DNA of 5,333 bases from Micropruina sp. (GTDB lineage Bacteria > Actinomycetota > Actinomycetes > Propionibacteriales > Propionibacteriaceae). The stretch is from the NCBI GenBank assembly GCA_013693855.1, contig CP059261.1, positions 60,172 through 65,504 on the forward strand. The letters run 5' to 3'. A program made the translations under genes and the position numbers. Positions 1-4,950 of this stretch are shown here, one piece after another (position 1 is the first letter of the stretch; each line of letters starts with the position of its first letter). The notes under the pieces are model-generated. The model made no database searches. It saw only the letters and a list, made by a program, of their open reading frames with translations, and was not told the origin of the DNA.

Positions 1-198
1 CCCCGGCTGATGGGCTGGTGCCTGCCGCTGCTCGACGCGGGTGGCACACTGTTGGCGCTCAAGGGCGAATCCGCCGAGCGGGAGGTGCTGGAAGTCCGCG
101 CCCTGCTGCGCCGGCAGCGGTTGATCGCGGAGGTGATACCCGTCCTAGTCGCCGAAGGCCTGCCCGAGACTCGGGTGGTAAGGGTTCGCGGTCGCTGA
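1..198 (+). CDS. rsmG: RsmG (GidB) 16S rRNA methyltransferase, C-terminal part
   Basis: Only the last 65 residues are visible; the gene begins before the window. The segment GWCLPLL, then GGTLLALKG near residues 14-22 of the visible part, is the typical late region of RsmG, where a strand of the Rossmann-type methyltransferase fold carries the conserved LALKG. The tail EVIPVLVAEGLPETRVVRVRGR also fits actinobacterial RsmG. The family methylates N7 of a guanosine in the 530 loop of 16S rRNA, using S-adenosylmethionine. The stop is TGA at 196-198. A gene order of rsmG followed by parA and parB on the same strand is standard near the origin of Actinomycetota and supports the call. No frame break is seen in this piece. 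The catalytic SAM-binding part is outside the window. Confidence 0.9.
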   Translation, partial: PRLMGWCLPLLDAGGTLLALKGESAEREVLEVRALLRRQRLIAEVIPVLVAEGLPETRVVRVRGR

Positions 199-687
199 GA
201 GACGGTCGCGGGATCCCGGGTCTGGTCGGCGCGCGATCCCGATGCCTTTGATCCCGGGTCGTCCGCTCATGAGGTGCCGCGCAGCCCCACCGTTGTGCGC
301 GCGTGTCGAAGGCCTACCGGGCACTCGGCCGGGCCGGGTGCGTTCTGGTCGGCCCTGGGATGTTCGCGTCTCGTGAGGTGTGGTCCTGGCCGTCGGTCTT
401 TGCGTCACGCGGAGGACGTGAGCCTGCAGGTCGTTTACGCCTAGTGAGGTGTCATTGGGGTCGTGAGTGGTTGTCGTCAGTAGGCTGCGCGGGGCAGCAG
501 CTCTCTTGCGTCGGGTGAGCGGCTGACTCGACAACACCTTCCTGGCGGCGTTGCGAATCGAGGAGGGTGCGTCGTCTTGCGGCCCGACCCGCACGGCCCC
601 AGTCGGTCTCGGTGTCCAGTCCATGACGGCCCGTCTATGCCGGACCTGGGCGCCCAGCGGGTTCGAGCGTGGTCCAGGTAGAGGCGG

Positions 688-830
688 TCCGCCGTGCGTG
701 TGAGTGGTCGCGCTCTACGACCCGTGCCAGGTGAGCAACCCGTTTCCGCCGTGCGCCCGCGTGAGTGACCTGGTGGCCGCTGTCGTCGCCAGTCTCCCAG
801 GCGTCTCCGCTGTGCGTGCGCGTGAGTGCC
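688..830 (+). repeat. Three degenerate short direct repeats, about 60-bp spacing
   Basis: Three related blocks occur at 688-707, 745-768 and 806-830. Each begins TCCGCYGTGCG and ends with GTGAGTG; the middle part varies by a few bases (short in the first copy, CCCGC in the second, TGCGC in the third). Starts are 57 and 61 bases apart. The sequence between them is only weakly similar. They could be a repeated protein-binding site or the remains of a tandem duplication. No known motif name is assigned. Confidence 0.45.
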
Positions 831-1047
831 ATGTCCGCTGGGTGAGTCGGGCTGAACTTGCTTGAAGCGAGCAGGAATTCCCAGGGTGCGGCGAGGCTGG
901 GTGGTCACAAGCGCGGCACGGGTCATCTCGGTCGTCGCGGGTTCGGGTGCACGGGGTCGTTGCCGAGCGCCATCGCGTGTCTCAGGGTGTTCGAGTGCGT
1001 CCGGAAGGGGCGCGCAACATATGGGCGACCATGACGCCCGGCTGACC

Positions 1048-1056
1048 TTATCCACA
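1048..1056 (+). promoter_or_regulatory. Perfect DnaA-box-like 9-mer TTATCCACA
   Basis: TTATCCACA matches the classical DnaA-box consensus exactly. It is the only such 9-mer I find on either strand of the spacer, so it does not form an origin cluster. It lies about 120 bases upstream of the first parS and 157 upstream of the proposed parA start. In Actinomycetota the origin proper is usually between dnaA and dnaN, so a lone box here could be a regulatory or titration site, or chance. Confidence 0.4.
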
Positions 1057-1173
1057 GGCGGCCCGGTCGGGGGACCTCCGTCCGAGTGGCCTCTAGTAGC
1101 GTTGACCCACTGTGGTTGATGAGTTGAGTTGTAGTCGGGTGCGGCGCGGTCTGCCGGCCGCGAGTCTGTCCTC

Positions 1174-1189
1174 CGTTTCACGTGAAACA
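1174..1189. promoter_or_regulatory. parS: parS site 1 (15 of 16 bases)
   Basis: CGTTTCACGTGAAACA differs from the conserved bacterial parS palindrome TGTTTCACGTGAAACA only at the first base. It lies 24 bases upstream of the proposed parA start, outside coding sequence because the parA frame has a stop at 1183-1185. ParB (encoded downstream) is expected to bind here, load as a CTP-dependent clamp and slide onto the flanking DNA. Its place in the parA leader suggests that ParB could also influence transcription of parAB, which is inference. Confidence 0.9.
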
Positions 1190-1212
1190 GCCGGCGGACG
1201 GGTGGCATCGTG

Positions 1213-2131
1213 ATGCGCCGGTTGGCCGAGGGCGGAGAGAGCGCGCTCGAATCAGTCCCGGAGTTTGGGCGCCCCGAGGACCTGCTGCCGGACGATCTGG
1301 GTGTTTCACGTGAAACACGGGCGCTCCCCGTCCCGCCAGCCCTCGAGTGATCGTCGTGGCGAACCAGAAGGGTGGCGTCGGGAAGACCACCACCACGGTG
1401 AACATGGCCACCGCCCTCGCCCAGGGCGGATTGCATGTCCTCGTGATCGACCTAGATCCCCAGGGCAACGCCTCCACTGCGCTGGGCATCGAGCACGGCG
1501 AGGGGGTTCCGGGCACCTTCGAGGTCCTGATCGACGGCGACAACATCGAACAACACGTGCAGCGCTCCCCGGAGTCGCCTCGTTTGTGGGTACTGCCGGC
1601 GACGATCGACCTGGCAGGGGCCGAGATCGGCCTGGTGGGCCTTCAGGGCCGCGAGACCAGGCTCCTTCGGGCCCTTCAGCGCCTCACCAAGCGCCATCGC
1701 GTTGATTACGTGTTCCTCGACTGCCCGCCCTCCCTGGGCCTCCTCACCCTGAACGCCCTTGTCGCGGCCAAGGAGATCCTCATCCCGATTCAGTGCGAGT
1801 ACTACGCCCTGGAGGGGTCTCGCAGTTGCTGCGGACGATCGACATGGTCAAGGGAGAGCTGAACGACGACCTGACGCTCAGCACGGTCGTCCTCACCATG
1901 TTCGACGGTCGGACGCGTCTTTCCGCTCAGGTGGCGGAACAGGTACGTCACCACTTCCCGGACGAGACGTTGCAGGCGACGATCCCACGTTCGGTGCGCG
2001 TGTCCGAGGCCCCGAGTTACGGGCAAACCGTCATCACCTACCATCCCGCCTCGGCCGGCGCCTACGCATACGTCGCCGCCGCCGAGGAACTCGCCGAACG
2101 CGGCGCCGTCCGCGACGAGGAGGCCTCATGA
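1213..2131 (+). CDS. parA: ParA (Soj) chromosome-partitioning ATPase, two frame breaks as assembled
   Basis: ParA is the ATPase that binds DNA non-specifically and works with ParB-parS to separate newly copied origins. The sequence shows the deviant Walker A motif KGGVGKTT (about residues 53-60), DLDPQGN (about 80-86) and the Walker B segment FLDCPPS (about 168-174). The C-terminal part has RSVRVSEAPSYGQ, also typical. The frame breaks at the G run 1814-1817: adding one G turns ALEG|SRSC into ALEGVSQLLRTI, the family sequence. A second break in the C run 1326-1329 separates an upstream piece starting ATG 1213; adding one C joins it as VSRETRALPRPASPRVIVVANQKGG, the usual actinobacterial N-terminus. 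With both corrections the protein has 306 residues. Without the first correction the only start would be GTG 1347. GTG 1210 is an alternative start; no strong ribosome binding site is seen. The stop overlaps the parB start (ATGA). Confidence 0.9.
1302..1317. promoter_or_regulatory. parS: parS site 2 (perfect), inside the parA 5' coding part
   Basis: TGTTTCACGTGAAACA is an exact 16-base parS palindrome; the symmetry extends one base each side (1301-1318). Its centre is 128 bases from that of site 1. In the proposed parA frame it encodes the residues V-S-R-E-T, so the site doubles as protein-coding sequence if the corrected parA start is right. It is the expected binding and loading site for ParB. 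Confidence 0.95.
2117..2123 (+). promoter_or_regulatory. Shine-Dalgarno sequence of parB within the parA end
   Basis: GAGGAGG lies 4 bases before the parB ATG at 2128 and is complementary to the 3' end of 16S rRNA. It supports that start and coupled translation of parA and parB, whose stop and start overlap as ATGA. Confidence 0.65.
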
Positions 2132-3029
2132 ACGTGCCACGACAGCGAACGGGCCTGGGCCGCGGTCTCGGTGACCTGATTCACCGCACCGACCCCACCT
2201 TGGAAGCCGAGCAGCACCACCATGCCCCCCGCTCGCGGTTCGCGGAGTTGCCGCTGGGCCGCATCACGCCGAACCCCGTCAACCCCGGCAGGTGTTCGAC
2301 GCTGACGCGTTGGCCGAGCTCGTGGAGTCCATTCGCGAGGTGGGGCTGCTACAGCCGATCGTCGTTCGCCCCCTACCGGACGACCACTACGAACTCGTCA
2401 TGGGCGAACGGCGTCTCCGAGCCGCTCAGGCCGCAGGTCGGCAGACGATCCCGGCCATCGTCCGTCCAACTGAAGAGCACGACCTCCTGCGTGACGCCCT
2501 GTTGGAGAACCTGCACCGCGCGCAGCTCAACCCGTTGGAGGAGGCAGCCGCCTATCAGCAGTTGCTGAGCGACTTCGGGTGTACCCAAGAGGAGTTGGCG
2601 CAGCGGATCAAGCGCAGTCGGCCGCAGATCTCCAACACCATCCGCCTCCTGCAGTTGCCGGCCCCCGTCCAGCGGCGAGTCGCCGCGGGGTGCTCAGCGC
2701 CGGGCACGCCCGCGCGATTCTGATGTTGCCCGACCCCCTCCATGGAGCGCATGGCGCAGCGGGTCGTCGCGGAGAATCTGTCCGTACGCGCAGTTGAGGA
2801 ACTTGTGTCGCTGGGAGACGAGGGGCGCGCCAAGGCGCCGCGCCAGACCGTCCACCGCGAGGCTTCCTCGGTCGCGGTCGAGGTGGCCGCCCAGTTGGAG
2901 GACCATCTCGACACCAAGGTGACCGTGGCGCCGGGCCCGAAGGGACGGGGCCGCTTGGTGATTCACTTCGCGGACGACGATGACCTGCGCCGGATCGCGG
3001 ACACGCTGGCAGTTCAGGAGGCTGATTAA
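2128..3029 (+). CDS. parB: ParB chromosome-partitioning protein (Spo0J), three frame breaks as assembled
   Basis: ParB binds parS, hydrolyses CTP, spreads on DNA and stimulates ParA. The N-terminus has [11 protein letters not shown] (about residues 8-18), the ParA-contacting segment. Next come [10 protein letters not shown] and [26 protein letters not shown] of the CTP-binding ParB/Srx domain, GERRLRAAQ (about 93-101), [13 protein letters not shown] (about 127-139), and a helix-turn-helix around 152-175 containing [23 protein letters not shown]. The C-terminal dimerisation region ends DTLAVQEAD. Breaks: C run 2283-2286 (one C missing; restores NPRQVFD), G run 2687-2690 (one G missing; restores [14 protein letters not shown]), C run 2734-2738 (two C missing, or one extra; the former restores the usual length before [11 protein letters not shown]). 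Corrected length is 301 residues, normal for the family. Cotranscribed with parA. Confidence 0.92.
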
Positions 3030-3066
3030 TCGGCAAAACGGTTTCTCGATAAAAAGAGTCATTGAT

Positions 3067-3600
3067 ATGACGCTACTTCAGCCCCAGAAGGTGCTTCGCC
3101 CGCTCGTCTCGGCGGACCTGGATGAGTTGCTTCGCATCCAACGGGAGGGAGCCGTCGCGGGGCTGGGTCACATCTTCCCGCAACAGGAACATCCCTTCCC
3201 CATAGACACGATCCGCGCCCGCTGGGAGGCCGAGCTTTCAGATCCTGGCGTCCGGTGCTTCGCGATCTTGCAGGATGGACGGCTGGCGGGCTTCGGGGCG
3301 CTGCGGGGCAACGAACTGCTGCACTTCGGCACGGCACTGGCGACCTGGGGCTCGGGCCTGGCCGGTTGCGCCCATGACGAGCTGATGCAGGTGCTGCGTG
3401 CGGAGGGGCACCGGCGAGCCTGGCTGCGGGTTTTCGACGAGAACGTCCGGGCGGTGCGCTTCTATACCCGGAGAGGCTGGGTCCCCACCGATGCCACTGA
3501 GCCGACCACCTTTCCGCCCCACCCGACGCTGCGTCGCTTCGAGCTGGACCTTGAGGTGAGGAGGAGCGCCTCGTCCGAGCGTGACAAGGGGAAACGCTGA
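3067..3600 (+). CDS. GNAT-family N-acetyltransferase
   Basis: An intact 177-residue frame. The GNAT family transfers an acetyl group from acetyl-CoA to an amine; the substrate here is unknown. Visible features are the N-terminal strand VLRPLVSADLDELLRIQREGA, a central strand CFAILQDGRLAGFGAL (about 58-73), a loop and helix GSGLAGCAHDELMQVLRAEGH where the acetyl-CoA pyrophosphate loop is expected, and the characteristic C-terminal DENVRAVRFYTRRGWVP (about 124-139), matching the N..A..FY.R.GF signature. The classical R/Q-x-x-G-x-G/A loop is imperfect (TWGSGLA). ATG 3067 is chosen because the frame extends back to ATG 2980 only by overlapping parB, with translation unlike the family. It follows parB by 37 bases that are more AT-rich than the rest; no clear ribosome binding site. 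It may be cotranscribed with parAB, but no functional link is known. Confidence 0.85.
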   Translation: MTLLQPQKVLRPLVSADLDELLRIQREGAVAGLGHIFPQQEHPFPIDTIRARWEAELSDPGVRCFAILQDGRLAGFGALRGNELLHFGTALATWGSGLAGCAHDELMQVLRAEGHRRAWLRVFDENVRAVRFYTRRGWVPTDATEPTTFPPHPTLRRFELDLEVRRSASSERDKGKR

Positions 3601-3608
3601 GAACCAGG

Positions 3609-3624
3609 CCTCGCGACCGCGAGG
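3609..3624 (+). terminator. Short perfect hairpin just after the GNAT stop
   Basis: CCTCGC (3609-3614) and GCGAGG (3619-3624) form a 6-bp stem with the 4-base loop GACC, starting 8 bases after the stop codon. There is no T run, which is common for actinobacterial terminators, so this may end the GNAT transcript. It also adjoins the repeat at 3624-3689, as the palindrome CCCCGCGGGG (4302-4311) adjoins the second copy, so it may instead belong to the repeat module. Confidence 0.45.
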
Positions 3625-3689
3625 AGGGCCAGCGCGTCGGGGGCTTGTCAGCGCTCGCGAGCAAGCATGCTGTTGGTTCGACCGCCGGA
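3624..3689 (+). repeat. Composite repeat module, copy 1
   Basis: This 66-bp stretch matches 4311-4377 with two substitutions and one G fewer in a G run. It starts GAGGGCCAGCGCG, includes a G run, CTTGTCAGC, the perfect palindrome GCTCGCGAGC (3653-3662) and GCATGC, and ends in the TCGACCGCCGG element. It differs in sequence from the short element that fills the rest of the cluster. Confidence 0.85.
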
Positions 3690-3897
3690 TGGTGGCCGGG
3701 GTCTCGACAGGCTCGACCGCCGGCATGGGGTTGGCTCGACCGCTGACGCTGCCGGAGGTGTGCGGGGTCTCGATGGGCTTGGCGTGGACATCAGGTCTGT
3801 CCCGTTGCTGTCGCGGTCTCGCCTGCCGAAACCGCACGGGGGCGGGCTGGGTGTGTCGCGGACTCGACAGGTTCGAGCGCTGGCGTTGCTCTTGCCG

Positions 3898-3957
3898 GGT
3901 GCCGCGGCGGTTGAGCTTGTCGAAGCCCCCTGGGCAGGGCTGGCGCGTCGGGGGCTC
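3898..3957 (-). repeat. Inverted element with degenerate composite module
   Basis: Bases 3898-3930 match 4274-4306 closely (GGTGCYGCGGCGG followed by TTGAGCTTGTCGAARCCCC). On the - strand this reads as a TTCGACAAGCTCAA element, opposite in orientation to most of the cluster. The following AGGGCTGGCGCGTCGGGGGCT resembles the start of the composite module at 3624 and 4311 but breaks off before its palindrome, so this copy is truncated. Confidence 0.7.
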
Positions 3958-3986
3958 AGGAGGCGCGACCGACGGCACGCTGTCAG

Positions 3987-4072
3987 GCTCGACCGCCGGC
4001 ATGGTGGTTGGCTCGACCGCGAGCAGGCTCCCAGCTCGACCGCCGGGGTCTCGACAGGCTCGACCGCCGGAC
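3987..4072 (+). repeat. 86-bp direct repeat, copy 1
   Basis: This segment equals 4175-4260 at an offset of 188 bases with four single-base differences (all C/T or A/G). It contains two TCGACCGCCGG elements before and after GCAGGCTCCCAGC and one full TCTCGACAGGCTCGA. The long match shows that several elements were duplicated as a block. Confidence 0.85.
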
Positions 4073-4174
4073 GGGGGCCGAGGTCTCGACAGGCTCGACC
4101 GCCGGCAGGCTGTCAGGTTCGAGCGCCGGACGGCTGGTTGGCTCGACCCCGACTGGACGCCGGGGTCTCGACAG

Positions 4175-4260
4175 GCTCGACCGCCGGCACGGTGGCTGGC
4201 TCGACCGCGGGCAGGCTCCCAGCTCGACCGCTGGGGTCTCGACAGGCTCGACCGCCGGAC
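4175..4260 (+). repeat. 86-bp direct repeat, copy 2
   Basis: Second copy of 3987-4072, with four transitions. Sequence on either side of the two copies diverges, which sets the limits of the duplicated block. Confidence 0.85.
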
Positions 4261-4273
4261 GTTGGTCTGGCAT

Positions 4274-4377
4274 GGTGCTGCGGCGGTTGAGCTTGTCGAA
4301 ACCCCGCGGGGAGGGCCAGCGCGTTGGGGGCTTGTCAGCGCTCGCGAGCAGGCATGCTGTTGGGTTCGACCGCCGGA
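4274..4377. repeat. Inverted element plus full composite module, copy 2
   Basis: The most complete copy: inverted element 4274-4306, palindrome CCCCGCGGGG (4302-4311), then the 67-bp module matching 3624-3689, with palindrome GCTCGCGAGC at 4340-4349, ending in TCGACCGCCGG, which leads directly into the 35-bp tandem array. Confidence 0.8.
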
Positions 4378-4473
4378 GGAGGGCCGGGGTCTCGACAGGC
4401 TCGACCGCCGGAGGAGGGCCGGGGTCTCGACAGGCTCGACCGCCGGAGGAGGGCCGGGGTCTCGACAGGCTCG
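4369..4473 (+). repeat. Three identical tandem 35-bp units
   Basis: Units at 4369-4403, 4404-4438 and 4439-4473 are identical by eye. Each begins ACCGCCGGAGGAGGGCC and ends TCTCGACAGGCTCG. A fourth, diverged start follows at 4474. Exact identity suggests recent tandem amplification. The period is not a multiple of three, so a reading frame through it changes phase in each unit. Confidence 0.9.
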
Positions 4474-4574
4474 ATCGCCGCTGGTGGGGCCGAGGTCTCG
4501 ACACGCTCGACCGCCGGGCCTGCTGTCAGGCTCGACCAGCCGGCAAGCTGGGTGGCTCGTCCGCCGGGCCCCCA

Positions 4575-4940
4575 CTACCGAGCTACGCCGGCCAGGCGGG
4601 CGCGGACGTCCTTGGTCGCCGACCGCTCGGCCACGAACGACAGGAACGGGATGGTCCCGGCCAGGGCGATCAGGATCAGCCTTAGCCACGGCCAGTGGAC
4701 GCGCCGACCCAGGTCGTAGGCGGTGATGAGCAGCAGCATGTACAGCCAGCCGTGGGGCACACCCGTCCACACCACCACCGTGTCGTTGCCGCCGAGGTAC
4801 TTCAGCGGCACGCCGATCAGGACGAGCACGACGAGCAGGATGCCCACCACCCACGCCATGATCCGGTACCGGACGAGCGCCTTCTCGATCGACGGCACGC
4901 CCTCGGCGTCGATGGTCTGCTCCGGAGCCTGGCTGGTCAT
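4575..4940 (-). CDS. DUF3817 family integral membrane protein
   Basis: A 121-residue protein of unknown function. After a short polar N-terminus (MTSQAPEQ...) it has three hydrophobic segments: about residues 27-46 (IMAWVVGILLVVLVLIGVPL), 61-75 (VPHGWLYMLLLITAY) and 84-103 (WPWLRLILIALAGTIPFLSF). The features ALVRYRIMAWVVG, PLKYL, PHGWLYM and the closing GTIPFLSFVAERSATKDVRA are typical of the actinobacterial DUF3817 family, whose members are of similar length. ATG at 4940-4938 is chosen because the frame reaches upstream only by overlapping the preceding gene, with arginine-rich non-family sequence. The start lies 10 bases after the SURF1 stop, so the two are likely one transcript. Its TAG stop (4577-4575) abuts the repeat cluster. 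Confidence 0.88.
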   Translation of the reverse strand: MTSQAPEQTIDAEGVPSIEKALVRYRIMAWVVGILLVVLVLIGVPLKYLGGNDTVVVWTGVPHGWLYMLLLITAYDLGRRVHWPWLRLILIALAGTIPFLSFVAERSATKDVRARLAGVAR

Positions 4941-4950
4941 GACCTGCACC

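Larger units (their letters stand above)
199..1173. other. Long spacer between rsmG and parA with no recognisable gene
   Basis: This stretch of nearly 1 kb has open frames on both strands, but none gives a protein-like translation, a plausible start or a family motif; they look like GC-rich shadow frames. Composition is uneven: counting 301-480 by hand gives G 73, C 45, T 45, A 17, so the + strand is rich in G and T. The pentamer GTGAG recurs many times (for example near 373, 418, 443, 463, 700, 731, 761, 822 and 841). It holds three related short repeats (688-830) and a perfect DnaA-box-like 9-mer (1048-1056). A TTGACC at 1102-1107 could be a -35 element for parA, but I see no good -10 partner. 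It may be regulatory or untranslated DNA near the origin; this is inference. Confidence 0.6.
3601..4574. repeat. Cluster of REP-like repeats between convergent genes, no coding sequence
   Basis: The block is built from variants of one short element. TCGACCGCCGG occurs exactly 12 times (from 3678, 3713, 3989, 4036, 4060, 4095, 4177, 4248, 4366, 4401, 4436, 4507). TCTCGACAGGCTCGA occurs exactly 8 times (from 3702, 4049, 4084, 4166, 4237, 4390, 4425, 4460), with near copies at 3862 and 4496. Two copies of the related TTGAGCTTGTCGAA run in the opposite orientation (3911-3924, 4287-4300). A full element (CCGG-GG-TC-TCGA, a CAGGC loop, TCGA-CC-G-CCGG) can fold into an imperfect hairpin. Long open frames cross it on both strands, but their translations are low-complexity repeats such as GVSTGSTAG or VEPVETPA and shift phase between copies, so I regard them as non-coding. 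Similar GGTTTCGACAAGCTCAACC-type intergenic repeats are familiar in actinobacterial genomes. A role in transcription termination or mRNA stability is inference. Confidence 0.9.

Noticed and set aside
209..241. Terminator after rsmG from the inverted repeat CGGGATC/GATCCCG
   Set aside because: The 7-bp arms are perfect, but the loop is 19 bases, there is no T run, and another GATCCCGGG nearby allows competing pairings.
199..1173. Replication origin (oriC) in the spacer
   Set aside because: Only one DnaA-box-like 9-mer was found, with no cluster and no AT-rich unwinding region.
477..1436. A 319-residue protein on the - strand across the spacer
   Set aside because: It runs over both parS sites and the start of parA on the opposite strand, and its translation is proline/arginine-rich without any recognisable motif.
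1213..3029. True pseudogenes or programmed frameshifting in parAB
   Set aside because: All breaks are in homopolymers, the conserved residues are intact, and five programmed shifts in two genes are without precedent that I know of. Real loss is not formally excluded.
2980..3066. Longer GNAT start at ATG 2980
   Set aside because: It overlaps the 3' end of parB and the added residues do not resemble a GNAT N-terminus.
3601..4574. CRISPR array
   Set aside because: Spacing is irregular, intervening sequence is itself repetitive, elements occur in both orientations, and no cas gene is present.
3238..4854. A 538-residue protein on the - strand
   Set aside because: It overlaps the GNAT gene, the repeat cluster and the DUF3817 gene, and its translation is low-complexity repeat sequence with no family motif.
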